The notes under the pieces are model-generated. The model saw only the letters and a list, made by a program, of their open reading frames with translations, was not told the DNA's origin and ran no database searches. The position numbers and the translations under genes were made by a program. From assembly GCF_008905045.1 (NCBI RefSeq), contig NZ_VWMY01000052.1:1-64000 (forward strand): a stretch of 64,000 nt of DNA. The letters run 5' to 3'. Origin of the DNA: Streptomyces albicerus. Its GTDB lineage: Bacteria; Actinomycetota; Actinomycetes; Streptomycetales; Streptomycetaceae. Positions 17,681 through 26,619 of this stretch are shown here, piece by piece (position 1 is the stretch's first letter; each line of letters starts with the position of its first letter).

Positions 17681-18343
17681 ATGACCGTTTCGCGTGGTCC
17701 GGCACCGCGCACCGGACCAGGACACATGGCCGACGGTGCGGCCACCGGGCCGGCGGGCGCCCCCGCCGAGGTGATGGCGGGACTCGGTCGTTCTTGGACA
17801 TGGATCCTGGGTTCCGCGGTCGCCACGCTCGTGCCGGGCGTCCTGGTGCTGGTCTGGCCGGACGAGACCCTGCATGTCCTGGCCGTCCTCGTCGGCCTGT
17901 ACCTGCTCATGAGCGCGGCGTTCCGGTTCGTTGAAGTCTTCGCCCGGGACGAGCTCGGCGAACGGCTGCCCGGGCTCCTCCTCGCGGTGCTGTACGTCCT
18001 GGGCGGCGTGCTGTGCCTGAGGAATCCGCTGCAGACCGTCGCCGCACTCTCGCTGATCGTCGGGGTCGTCTGGCTGGTGTCCGGCATCCTCACTCTTTAC
18101 ACGGCCATCGCCGCCGAGGACCTGCCCCACCGCGGCTTCGTCCTCGGTGCCGCGGTGATCGGCATCGTCGCCGGAATCGTGGTGCTGGCCCTGCCGGCCG
18201 AGTCGGCCCGGGCGCTGACCCGGCTGCTCGGCCTGTGGCTCGTCCTGCTCGGCCTGGCCGAGGCGGCGGTCGCCCTCGCATGGAGAGCCGCACTCCACAG
18301 GTCCTCCACGACAGGCCCGCCCGGCCCCGACGGGACAGCCTGA
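17681..18343 (+). CDS. HdeD/DUF308 family membrane protein
   Basis: The 220-residue protein has six closely packed hydrophobic segments in three helical-hairpin repeats (LVPGVLVLVWPDETL, LGGVLCLRNPLQTVA, GIVAGIVVLALPAES). The repeated G-x2-L-x2-P pattern is typical of HdeD-like proteins, whose E. coli prototype contributes to acid resistance at high cell density. GAGGAGGAG precedes the ATG. It is the first of four co-directional membrane-protein genes running to 20926. Confidence 0.88.
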   Translation: MTVSRGPAPRTGPGHMADGAATGPAGAPAEVMAGLGRSWTWILGSAVATLVPGVLVLVWPDETLHVLAVLVGLYLLMSAAFRFVEVFARDELGERLPGLLLAVLYVLGGVLCLRNPLQTVAALSLIVGVVWLVSGILTLYTAIAAEDLPHRGFVLGAAVIGIVAGIVVLALPAESARALTRLLGLWLVLLGLAEAAVALAWRAALHRSSTTGPPGPDGTA

Positions 18344-18464
18344 TCCGCTCCGAGGCCACGGCCGACCCTTCAGGGCGAGCCGGACAGCGGTGCCGCAGCC
18401 TTCGTCACCCGAAGGCGGTGTGCCGACCGTTTCCGACGGCGGCACACCCGACCGAGGAGGAGCC

Positions 18465-19829
18465 ATGGTCTCGGGCAAGGCCTCCGTACCGCCCCATTCC
18501 GACGGAACCGCGAGATCCGGTCACGACCTGACCGCGGCGGAACACGCGGAGTACGAGCGGCTGCGCCGGGCCGCGCGCGTACGCCACCGGCGAGCGCGTC
18601 GGGCGGGTGCCTCGGTCCTGCTCGTGCTGACCGTCCTGCTCGCACCCCTGGCCGTCGTCGCGGCCTGGGTTGACGACCAAGTCTCGGACACCGACCGATA
18701 CGTGCAGACGGTCGCGCCGCTGGCGTCGGATCCGGCCGTCCAGAAGGTCGTGACCGACCGGTTGACCGACCGCGTGGTGGACAACGTGGACGTCGAGGCG
18801 GTGACGGCCTCGCTCACCAAGGCGCTCGCGGACACCGGGGCACCACCGCGCGTGGTGGAAAGGGCCGAGGCCCTCGCCGGTCCCCTGCGCTCCGCGGTGC
18901 GGACCGTCGTGCACCGCAACGTCAGCCGCGTGGTCACAAGCGACGCTTTCCAGCAGGCTTGGGAGGGCTCCAACCGACGGGCTCACGCCGCGGTGCTGAA
19001 CATGGTCACCGGAGAGCGGGAGGGCGCGCTTCGTGCCACGGGCGACACCGTCGAACTGGACATCGGAGCCGTGGTCGACCAGGTACGGCAGCGCCTCGTC
19101 GACGAGGGCTTCGGCAAGGCCGCCGCCATCCCGGACACCGACCGCTCGGTCACGTTGTTCCGGACCGACCAACTGGGCAGGGCGCAGGACGCGATGCGGC
19201 TGCTGGACATCGTCGGCGTCTGGCTGCCCGTGCTGACCGTCGCCCTCGCCGCCCTCGCCGTGTGGACCGCTCCCGGACACCGCGTCATGCTGCTGGTCAC
19301 CGCCCTTGGCATCGGCGTGATGATGGTGCTGCTGCTCGTCGCGCTGGCCCTCGTACGACGGGCCTACCTGGACTCGGTCCCACCGGCGGCACTGCCGTCC
19401 GACGCCGCCGCGGCGGTCTTCGACACCTTTCTCCGCTTCCTGCGCGACAGCACGCGCACGCTCCTCGTCGTTTCCCTGATCACGGCGCTGACGGCCTGTC
19501 TGTACGGTCCCGGGCGGGCTGCCCGCGCCGTCCGGACCGTGGCGCAGCGGGGCGCCACGGCCGCCGGGCAGGCGCTGACCCGCGCCGGAGTGCGCACCGG
19601 GCCCGTAGGGCGCCGGCTGGCCGCCCACCACTCGTGGTTCACCGGCATCGCCATCGGAGCGGGCGTGCTGGCACTAGTTCTCTGGAACCACCCCACGGTC
19701 GGTGCGGTGGTGCTCGTCCTCGCCCTGGTCCTGGCCGTGCTGACCGTCGCGGCGGTGCTTGCCGCCGCCGCGGGTCCCGCCCCGGCCCCGGCCCCGGCCG
19801 CCGACGAACCGGGGCACGCGGTCCTGTGA
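18465..19829 (+). CDS. Large integral membrane protein, unknown function
   Basis: The 454-residue protein has one N-terminal membrane segment (LLVLTVLLAPLAVVAAWV), an extracytoplasmic region of about 180 residues (DTDRYVQTVAPLASDPAVQ ...), then about five more segments and an alanine/proline tail. The first segment plus the DRYVQTVAPLA stretch recurs in many actinobacterial membrane proteins without known function. GAGGAGGAG precedes the ATG at 18465. It probably shares a transcript with the HdeD-like gene upstream and the SHOCT gene downstream. Confidence 0.75.
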   Translation: MVSGKASVPPHSDGTARSGHDLTAAEHAEYERLRRAARVRHRRARRAGASVLLVLTVLLAPLAVVAAWVDDQVSDTDRYVQTVAPLASDPAVQKVVTDRLTDRVVDNVDVEAVTASLTKALADTGAPPRVVERAEALAGPLRSAVRTVVHRNVSRVVTSDAFQQAWEGSNRRAHAAVLNMVTGEREGALRATGDTVELDIGAVVDQVRQRLVDEGFGKAAAIPDTDRSVTLFRTDQLGRAQDAMRLLDIVGVWLPVLTVALAALAVWTAPGHRVMLLVTALGIGVMMVLLLVALALVRRAYLDSVPPAALPSDAAAAVFDTFLRFLRDSTRTLLVVSLITALTACLYGPGRAARAVRTVAQRGATAAGQALTRAGVRTGPVGRRLAAHHSWFTGIAIGAGVLALVLWNHPTVGAVVLVLALVLAVLTVAAVLAAAAGPAPAPAPAADEPGHAVL

Positions 19830-19993
19830 ACCATGGTCAGGAAGCCCGCCGCGGCTCCACCCTCGCACCGGCCGGGAAGATCGCCGGCCCGTCCGCTCAC
19901 CCGTCCCGGGTGAGGCCGCCGGGTCCTTGCCGTGGGCACGCTGAAGACGGCAGAGAACGGCTGCCGGGCGAACGCCCGGGACGGAGGAGAGAC

Positions 19994-20464
19994 ATGAGTG
20001 GGCAGATGTTCCTCGCGTACGACTATCCGCTGTTGAGCGTCTTCTGGTCCATGCTGTGGTTCTTCCTGTGGATCATGTGGTTCATCCTGCTCTTCCGGAT
20101 CGTCGTCGACATCTTCCGCGACGACACCCTGAGCGGCTGGGCCAAGGCCGGCTGGCTGGTGTTCGTGATCGTCCTGCCCTTCCTGGGCATCTTCGTCTAC
20201 GTGATCGCCCGCGGCAGGAACATGGGCCGCCGTGAGGTGGCTCAGGCGCGCGCACAGCAGGAGGCCTTCGACACATACGTCCGGGAGACCGCGAGGGGCG
20301 GCGACGGCGGACCGAGCAGCGTCGACGAACTCACACGGCTGTCCGAGATCCGCGCCCGCGGCCACATCACGGACGAGGAGTTCAGCCGGGCGAAGGAGCT
20401 GGTCCTGAGCGGCCACGGCCCGTCGGAACGGACGGGCGCCGGAACCTCCACCTCCAGTCGCTGA
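19994..20464 (+). CDS. PLDc_N/SHOCT-domain membrane protein
   Basis: The 156-residue protein has two N-terminal membrane segments (WSMLWFFLWIMWFILLF and AGWLVFVIVLPFLGIFVYV) matching the PLDc_N two-helix domain. The C-terminal SHOCT motif is DELTRLSEIRARGHITDEEF. Such proteins are small membrane anchors linked to stress responses, with no known catalytic role. ACGGAGGAGA lies upstream of the ATG. The next gene begins 33 bp downstream. Confidence 0.88.
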   Translation: MSGQMFLAYDYPLLSVFWSMLWFFLWIMWFILLFRIVVDIFRDDTLSGWAKAGWLVFVIVLPFLGIFVYVIARGRNMGRREVAQARAQQEAFDTYVRETARGGDGGPSSVDELTRLSEIRARGHITDEEFSRAKELVLSGHGPSERTGAGTSTSSR

Positions 20465-20497
20465 GCGGACCGCGCGAGACTGAAACGAGGCAACAGG

Positions 20498-20926
20498 ATG
20501 ACCGCGACACACACCACGCACGCGCACCCGGCCAAGCAGCACTGGGCCGAAGGCCTGACGGTTTTCGCAGCCGTCATGCTCATGATCGCAGGCATGCTCG
20601 ACATCTTCCGGGGCGTCATGGCGATCGCCGAGGACGACATCTTCGTCACGACACGCAACTACGTCTTCGAGTTCGACCTCGCCGGCTGGGGCTGGATCCA
20701 CCTCATCCTGGGCGCCGTCGCCGTGCTCGTCAGTTTCGGTCTCTTCCAGGCGTCGATGTGGGCCCGCGTCGCCGGAGTGGCCATCGCCGGACTCATCGTC
20801 ATCGCCAACTTCCTGTCCCTGCCGTACTACCCGGTCTGGTCGATCGTGATGATCGCCTTCTCGGGGTTCATCATCTGGGCCCTGTGCGTGGTCCGGCAGG
20901 ACGAGTCCGACCGGATCGAGCGCTGA
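20498..20926 (+). CDS. Four-helix membrane protein (DUF7144-like)
   Basis: The 142-residue protein has four membrane segments (GLTVFAAVMLMIAGMLDIF, LAGWGWIHLILGAVAVLV, VAGVAIAGLIVIANFLSLPY, IVMIAFSGFIIWALCVV) and the GWGWIHLILG signature typical of a Streptomyces/mycobacterial family now labelled DUF7144. It is the last gene of a four-gene membrane-protein series. The GAAACGAGG upstream supports the start. Function unknown. Confidence 0.8.
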   Translation: MTATHTTHAHPAKQHWAEGLTVFAAVMLMIAGMLDIFRGVMAIAEDDIFVTTRNYVFEFDLAGWGWIHLILGAVAVLVSFGLFQASMWARVAGVAIAGLIVIANFLSLPYYPVWSIVMIAFSGFIIWALCVVRQDESDRIER

Positions 20927-21392
20927 CCGCACACCCTGTGAGCGAGACCCGGCACAGACCTTGAACCGGCGGCGAGAAACCCGGCGCAGGCCTTGAAGAA
21001 CCGGCGGAGTGATCCGACCGGCGCGGTGCATGGTCGGGCACCGTGACGGAAACCGCGCCCGCCGCGAGCCGGTCCCGTGCTGATGGAGAGCGCCGGCGTC
21101 GCCGCCGCCTTCGGTCGCCGCCGCTGTCAGGCCGGCGGCGGATCGGCCGGCGTGGCTGCGCAGAACGCGTCCCGGTCCCGCGTCGAACGCCGCGACGTCC
21201 TGCTGTCTCCGTCACGTTCCCCACCCCCGGACAAACCGTATGTCGACATCCGCGCCGTCACTTCACAGAACGCACACAGAAGTTAAGTAATCTTTTAGGT
21301 TTCAAGCGTTACCCTCGCCGACAGTCGAGTGGTCGACGCCGACCCCAATCACGGCGACACTCGCTCCCCCCACCAGGCACAGGAGACCCGGC
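20927..21392. other. 466-bp intergenic region upstream of the oxidoreductase
   Basis: It opens with a two-copy imperfect tandem repeat (20942-21006). The middle is GC-rich with no believable gene. Bases 21270-21310 are unusually AT-rich for this genome (around TTAAGTAATCTTTTAGG) and are the best place to look for the oxidoreductase promoter. Confidence 0.5.
20942..21006. repeat. Imperfect tandem repeat, units of 30 and 35 bp
   Basis: Two adjacent units each begin GCGAGA, contain CCCGGC-rC-AGrCCTTGAA and end CCGGCG; the second has small insertions. They follow the stop codon of the four-helix membrane protein and may be a local duplication. Confidence 0.6.
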
Positions 21393-22499
21393 GTGCGTGA
21401 CAGCGACGTAGTAGTGATCGGCGGCGGCTATGCAGGTGTCCGGCTGGCGAAACGGCTGGACGGAACGGCGCGGGTCACGATGGTGGATCGCAAGGAGGTC
21501 TTCTTCCACCGCATCGCCTCCCTGCGTGCCGGCGTGCGCCCCGACTGGACGGTGATGCCGTTCATTCCGTACGACCGGCTGCTGCGCAACGGCCGTGTGG
21601 CGGTGGGCAAGGCGGTCCGCATCGACACCGCCGAGCGGCAGGTGCTGCTGGCCACGGGCGAACGGCTCCCGTACGACGTGGTGGTGATCGCCACCGGTGC
21701 CGACTATCCCGAACCGGCCCGCTTCACCGGCACCACCGTCGACGAGGCGGCCAAGTCGTTCGTCGGACACCAGCAGAACATCGCCACCGCGGAACATGTC
21801 CTCGTCGTCGGCGGCGGGCCCTCCGGCGTCGAGCTCAGCGCCGAGATCCGGCTGACCCGGCCGGACGCCCGGGTCACGCTCGCCCACTCCGGGTCGGCGC
21901 TGCTCCATGCCACGCACAGCGAGCGGGCCGGGCGCAAGGCCCGCGCCTGGCTGGAGTCGCACGACGTGGAGGTGCGGCTCGACTCCTTCATGTCCCCGGG
22001 CCACGACTTCGGCGCCTACCGCGATGCCCACGGGAACGTCATCGAGGCCGACCTCTCCTTCTGGGCGACGGGCACCACCCCCAACACGCTCTGGCTGCGC
22101 CTGGCCGGACACGGTGACTGGCTGAACGCGACCGGGCATGTGAAGGTCGACCGGATGCTCCGGGCCGAGGGGTGGCTGGACGTGTTCGCCGTCGGCGACG
22201 TGAACGACGTCAGCGAGTTCAAGATCACTCCTGCCGCGCTCGCCCAGGCGGACCTCGCCGCCCACAACATCCGCGCCTACCTGCACAGTTCCGGCAGGCA
22301 TCGCAAGCAGCCCCGCTCCTACCGGCCGATCCACCGCACCCCGCTCATCGTGCCGTTCGGTCCGGGCGACGGAGTGACCATGCTGCCCGTGCCGGGCGGC
22401 GAGACCGCGGTACTCGGCAGCCGCACCAGCACCCTTGCCAAGGCCAAGACCCTCATGACCCCCTACATGAGGCGCCAACTCGGGTACACCGCGGCCTGA
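21393..22499 (+). CDS. FAD-dependent NAD(P)H oxidoreductase (NDH-2/AIF-like)
   Basis: The 368-residue protein has two dinucleotide-binding folds: an N-terminal FAD site (VVVIGGGYAGVRLAKRL) and a central NAD(P)H site (VLVVGGGPSGVELSAEI). The C-terminal FAD motif is DVFAVGDVNDV. Together these fit the pyridine-nucleotide disulphide-oxidoreductase/NDH-2/AIF group without a redox-active cysteine pair. It probably passes electrons from NAD(P)H to a quinone or other acceptor; it lacks obvious membrane helices. The GTG start is preceded by CAGGAG. No partner gene is evident; the next gene is a P450 on the same strand after 154 bp. Confidence 0.85.
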   Translation: MRDSDVVVIGGGYAGVRLAKRLDGTARVTMVDRKEVFFHRIASLRAGVRPDWTVMPFIPYDRLLRNGRVAVGKAVRIDTAERQVLLATGERLPYDVVVIATGADYPEPARFTGTTVDEAAKSFVGHQQNIATAEHVLVVGGGPSGVELSAEIRLTRPDARVTLAHSGSALLHATHSERAGRKARAWLESHDVEVRLDSFMSPGHDFGAYRDAHGNVIEADLSFWATGTTPNTLWLRLAGHGDWLNATGHVKVDRMLRAEGWLDVFAVGDVNDVSEFKITPAALAQADLAAHNIRAYLHSSGRHRKQPRSYRPIHRTPLIVPFGPGDGVTMLPVPGGETAVLGSRTSTLAKAKTLMTPYMRRQLGYTAA

Positions 22500-22605
22500 G
22501 ACACAGCACGCGGACATCACGTGCCCGACCGTGGACTCGGGGCCTCGGGCCCCCCGTTGCTCGCCCGCAGCTGCGGCCTGGGGTAGGGTCCCCACCGTTT
22601 CCAGC

Positions 22606-22625
22606 TACCGACTGGTACGTCGGTA
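22606..22625. promoter_or_regulatory. Inverted repeat upstream of the P450 gene
   Basis: TACCGAC and GTCGGTA form perfect 7-bp arms around a 6-base centre, 29 bp before the P450 start. It could be an operator or a small mRNA hairpin; no cognate regulator is nearby. Confidence 0.35.
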
Positions 22626-22653
22626 CGGGGAGTGTCGGAGGGGCGGCAAGACG

Positions 22654-24075
22654 ATGGAATCCCAGTTGGGCGACGGCGGATCCGTGGACCTGGACGACAC
22701 CCGGTTGGAGGCGATGACTCCGGAACCGCTGCTGACTCGGGACTACGAGACGCGCCCCTCACTCGTGTACGAGCGGCTCAGGCAGCGGCACGGCCCGGTC
22801 GCGCCGGTCGACCTGCTGGGGGTACCTGCCTGGCTGGTCCTGGGCTACCGGGAGGCACTTCAGGTCCTCCAGGACGACGACGGGTGGCCGAAGGGGCTGG
22901 AAAACTGGCGGGCCCGCTCGGAGGGCAGAGTGCCGGCCGACTGGCCGCTCGGGCCGTCCCTCGAGGTCAACCATGTGCTGATCCAAGGCGGCCCCGGATA
23001 CCGGCCGTTGCGGACGGCGTGGGACGCGGCTCTCAAACCGTTCCAGGACCCGCGCCACCCCCAGGCGAAACGGCTGAAGACGGCCGTCACCGCCTACGCC
23101 GACGAACTGATCACCTTGGTGGGGCAGGGCGGCAGCACGGGCGTGGCGGACCTGTCCGCCCAGTTCTCCCGGCCACTGCCCCTGATGGTGGCCAGTCATC
23201 TGCTCGGCTTCCCCGGTTCACAGGGCGACGACGCGCTGATGGACATGTGGCGGGTGCTGGACGCGGGTCCGGACGCGGAGCCCGCACTGGAGCGGCTGCT
23301 GGCGACGCTGGCGGAACTGGCGGCGATGAAGCTCAAGACGCCGGGGGACGACTTCCCCTCGTACCTGCTGGCCGCACACCCCGATCTCTCGCTCGACGAG
23401 CTGGCCCGTGAGCTGTTCATGCTGCTGGGCATGACGTCCGACCACGTCGGCATCCTGATATCCAACACCGTGGTCGAGGTCATCTCGGGTGAGGGCAGCG
23501 TGCGCGCCAGCCTGTCCGCCGGGATGGTCAGGGAGGCCATGAACCGAGTGGTCATGCGCAAGCCGCCGCTGGTGAACTTCGTACCGCGATTCGCGGCCGA
23601 GGACACCCCGCTCGGGAACTACACGATCCGGGCGGGCGACCCGGTGTGGGTCTCCTCCGCCGCAGCGCACGCCGACCCGCTCTTCGCCGACAGCGTGGCT
23701 CCGGGCACCACGATCAGCACCCGGGCGCACCTGTCCTGGGGCGCGGGCCGCCGCCAGTGCCCGGCGCGCGAGCTCGCGTCGACGGTCGCAGCGGTCGGTG
23801 TGGGCCGCCTGTTCGAACGGTTCTCCCACCTCGACCTCGCACTCCCCGCCGACCAACTGCCGTGGCGCTCCTCGCCCTTCATGCGGGGCCTGCGCTCGCT
23901 GCCCGTACGGTACGAACTTGCCTCGGCGCCCGAGCAACCGTCGGCGCCCGACCCGGCACCGTCGGCGTACGACCCGGCATCAGAGCCGGCCGAGACCGTG
24001 CTGCCGGACCAGTCCGCCCGGCAGCGCTCCTCGCTGTGGCGCTACCTGACAGGCCTGATCCGCGCTGGCCGCTGA
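22654..24075 (+). CDS. CYP157-like cytochrome P450 with non-canonical K-helix
   Basis: The 473-residue protein ends with a P450 haem-binding region (SWGAGRRQCPARELA, Cys369 as axial ligand) and the downstream WRSSPFMRGLRSLPVRY stretch typical of Streptomyces CYP157 enzymes. In the K-helix the near-universal Glu-x-x-Arg reads EAMNR (Glu294, Arg298), with three rather than two residues between, as expected for CYP157, the family known for lacking EXXR. CYP157 genes usually sit at the end of a conservon (cvn) operon; none of those genes is here. GGAGGGG lies upstream of the ATG. A polar, proline-rich tail of about 50 residues follows the P450 fold. Substrate unknown. Confidence 0.88.
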   Translation: MESQLGDGGSVDLDDTRLEAMTPEPLLTRDYETRPSLVYERLRQRHGPVAPVDLLGVPAWLVLGYREALQVLQDDDGWPKGLENWRARSEGRVPADWPLGPSLEVNHVLIQGGPGYRPLRTAWDAALKPFQDPRHPQAKRLKTAVTAYADELITLVGQGGSTGVADLSAQFSRPLPLMVASHLLGFPGSQGDDALMDMWRVLDAGPDAEPALERLLATLAELAAMKLKTPGDDFPSYLLAAHPDLSLDELARELFMLLGMTSDHVGILISNTVVEVISGEGSVRASLSAGMVREAMNRVVMRKPPLVNFVPRFAAEDTPLGNYTIRAGDPVWVSSAAAHADPLFADSVAPGTTISTRAHLSWGAGRRQCPARELASTVAAVGVGRLFERFSHLDLALPADQLPWRSSPFMRGLRSLPVRYELASAPEQPSAPDPAPSAYDPASEPAETVLPDQSARQRSSLWRYLTGLIRAGR

Positions 24076-24388
24076 CCCGGGGACACGCTTCGGGCGCGCC
24101 GAGGCGTTTCGGAGGTCGCCCTGCCCTGTCAGGAACTCAGGAGCTGGAAGCGGAGGTTGGGGGCCTCCTGGTGCCGGTTACCGGGGCCGGTGGCTGCTGG
24201 TGATCTTCGGCTTCACGCAGTGCACTGCGGTATGCCCGCGGGCGCTGTACATCACGGTGGACCCGGACCGGGACACTCCGGCCGCGCTCCGGGAGTTCCC
24301 ACGAACCACGATCTCGACACCAGGAGCCCGTACACGCCTCCGAACAGCGCAGTGGGCTGCGCCAGGCAGTTCCACACCGCATGGCTGG
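24076..24388. other. Gap with a SCO1/SenC fossil
   Basis: Apart from the decayed SCO1/SenC stretch listed separately, this region between the P450 and the ABC exporter shows no intact gene and no clear terminator. Confidence 0.5.
24173..24308 (+). pseudogene. SCO1/SenC copper-chaperone remnant
   Basis: One forward frame reads YRGRWLLVIFGFTQCTAVCP and shortly after ITVDPDRDTPAALREF. These are two hallmark segments of SCO1/SenC/PrrC proteins, which deliver copper to cytochrome oxidase: the thioredoxin-like CxxxC site and the VDPxRDTP loop. Here they are almost adjacent, whereas intact proteins have about 30 residues between them, and both the N-terminal anchor and the C-terminal copper-binding His region are absent. 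This is a deleted fossil rather than a functional gene. Confidence 0.65.
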
Positions 24389-26175
24389 TCATCGCGTGGG
24401 GGCCAGGAGCTGGGTGGCCGTCAGCTGTGCGTACAGCCGGTCGTGGGCCACCAGTTCCTCGTGGGTGCCCACGGCCCGTACTCGTCCGGCGTCCATGACG
24501 ATGATCCGGTCGGCGTCTGTCACCGTCGACAGGCGGTGGGCCACCACCAGCACGGTGGTCTCGCGGGCCAGCTCCGCGATGACGTCCCGCAGCGCCAGTT
24601 CGTTGACGGCGTCGAGTTGCGAGGTCGCCTCGTCCAACAGCAGCAGCCGGGGCCGCCGCAGCAGGGCGCGGGCGATGGCGATGCGCTGCCGCTCGCCGCC
24701 GACAGCTTCGAGCCGCGGTGTCCGAGCGAGGTGTCCAGGCCGTGGGGCAGGCGCTCGACGACGGTGTCGAGCCTCGTCCGGGCCAGGACGTCGCGGATGT
24801 CGTCGTCCGTCGCGCGGGGCGCCGCGAAGACCAGGTTCTCGCGCAGCGTGCCGGCCAACACAGGAGCGTCCTGCTCCACGTACCCGATGGCAGACCGCAG
24901 CTCGGACAGGGACCAGTCCTGTACGTCCTTGCCGTCGACCAGGACCCGGCCGCCGGTGGCCTCGTAGAACCGCTCGATGAGCGCGAAGACCGTCGACTTG
25001 CCCGCGCCGGAGGGGCCCACGAAGGCCGTCATCCCGGTGCCCGGTACCTCGAAACTCACCTGCTGGTGGATGTACGGCAGGCCCGGACGGTAGCGGAAGG
25101 ACACGTCCTCGAAGCGGACCGACGCCGGACCCGACACCGCTGCCCGCTGTCTGGGCACGGTGCCCGTCTGCCGGGCGGGCGGCTCCGTCGAGAGGCGTTC
25201 CACGTGCGCGATCCTGGAGATCGCGGCCGCCCCCTCCTGATAGTGGGTCACGGCGTCGACCAGCTTGGACACCGGTTCGATCAGGTAGAAGAGGTACAGC
25301 AGGAAGGCAATGAGGGTGGATACGGGGATCTCCCCGGACGCCACCCGCGCCCCGCCGACCGCGAGCACCGCGAGGAAGGCCAGCTGTACGGCGAGTTCGT
25401 CCGCCGAGCCTGCCACGGACTCCCACTTCGCGCTCTTCACGCCGTGCCGCCACGCCCGCCGTGCCGCCGCCTCCACCCGGGCGGTCTCCCGCTCCTCGGC
25501 ACCGGACGCCTTCACCGTGCGGAACGCCCCGAAGACCCGCTCCAGCGCGATGGAGATCTCCCCGACCGCCTCCTGCGAACGTTCGGTGGCGCGGGCGATT
25601 CTCGGCATCACCAGCGCGGCGGCCCCGCCGACCAGCACGACCACGCCGAGCGTCACACCCAGCAGCACGACGTCCAGGAACGCCATCATCGCGATCGCCG
25701 CCACGAACGCCACCGCGCCGGTGGCCGCGGAGACGACCGCCTGGGTGCTGACCGCCCGCAGCAGCGTGGTGTCCGAGGTGACCCGGGACATCAGGTCGCC
25801 CGGCGGGATCCGCTCCCACTCCGCGATCCGCAGCCGCAGCAACCGCCCCACAAGGGTGCGCCGCGCGGCCAGGACCACCGACTCCGCCGTCCGCTCCAGC
25901 ACATACGCGCCGAACGCCTCGACGGCCGTGCCCAGCACCACCAGCGCGGTGAGCGCGATCAAGATCCCGGCGATGGTCTCACCTGTCGCCAGCCGGTCCA
26001 CCAGTGTCTTCGTGGCCAGCGGCTGCAGCAGTCCCCCGGCGGCCCCGACCAGGGAGCACAGCAGGCCGAGTGCGACGGCCCACCGGTGCGGGCGGACATA
26101 CGCGTACAGCGCCTTGACCGTCTCTCGGGCGGACAGGGACGTTTCATCCGTCGTCGGGGCGGATGCGGTGTTCAC
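24389..26175 (-). pseudogene. ABC multidrug/lipid exporter half-transporter with 1-nt frameshift
   Basis: Two overlapping frames together encode one type I ABC exporter of about 595 residues: six membrane segments, then an ATPase with Walker A GPSGAGKST, the Q-loop region (GYVEQDAPVLAGTLRENL), Walker B LLLLDEATSQLDA and H-loop VAHRLST. The frame changes near 24700, within the ABC signature. The first frame reads HRGSKLSAAS... and the second VGGERQRIAIARALL, so LSGGERQR would be restored by one extra G in a short G run. As written, the ATPase is cut off after the Q-loop region. It is either a genuine pseudogene or a base-calling error. Confidence 0.85.
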
Positions 26176-26250
26176 GGAATTCCTTTCTTCTGCGGTCTGA
26201 CGGGCACCGCATCAGCGGTCCGGTGCATCAGTGCGTGAGCATGCGCCGGC

Positions 26251-26466
26251 TCAGGGGACGAATGCGGCCGCCCTCGTGGCGTGGGCGTGCACCAGCACTT
26301 CGGAGACCGAAGGACACACGACGAACAGGACGAAGGCGCCCGCCGCCAGCGTCACGCCGAGGAATTCCAGAAACGCGCCCCCGCCAGGCATGACCTCCCG
26401 GCCCGGTACGTCGGCCGATGACCCGAGGGAAGTGTCGGGCTCCTTGTATCGCGCACGGTGTGTCAT
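26251..26466 (-). CDS. Possible small single-span membrane protein
   Basis: The 71-residue frame beginning MTHRARYKEPDTS has one strong hydrophobic stretch (FLEFLGVTLAAGAFVLFVV), so it could be a small membrane protein. Its GGAGG lies only 1 nt from the ATG, which is poor spacing, and no family is recognised. It would run in the same direction as the ABC exporter. Confidence 0.3.
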   Translation of the reverse strand: MTHRARYKEPDTSLGSSADVPGREVMPGGGAFLEFLGVTLAAGAFVLFVVCPSVSEVLVHAHATRAAAFVP

Positions 26467-26583
26467 GCCTCCAGCCTGGAAGCCCGGCCGACCCGCGCCC
26501 ATCCGGCAACTGTCGGGTCCACCCCCGCCGAGTGGCTGGAAAAGACCGCCGTCCGGTCGCGCCGGACCGGTCGGGACGTGACT

Positions 26584-26619
26584 CCGCCGGTCGGCGGGGC
26601 GGTATCCGCCGACCGGCGG
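26584..26619. promoter_or_regulatory. Perfect 14-bp inverted repeat upstream of the DUF418 gene
   Basis: CCGCCGGTCGGCGG and its exact reverse complement are separated by 8 bases, 61 bp before the DUF418 start. Each arm is itself nearly palindromic. It could be a regulator operator or a leader hairpin. Confidence 0.45.

Noticed and set aside
21043..21411. Possible small gene before the oxidoreductase
   Set aside because: The frame is Arg/Pro-rich, runs over the oxidoreductase start and lacks a ribosome site.
24389..26175. Programmed frameshift in the ABC exporter
   Set aside because: No slippery heptamer or downstream structure is obvious, and such exporters are not known to use frameshifting; a deletion or base-call error is simpler.
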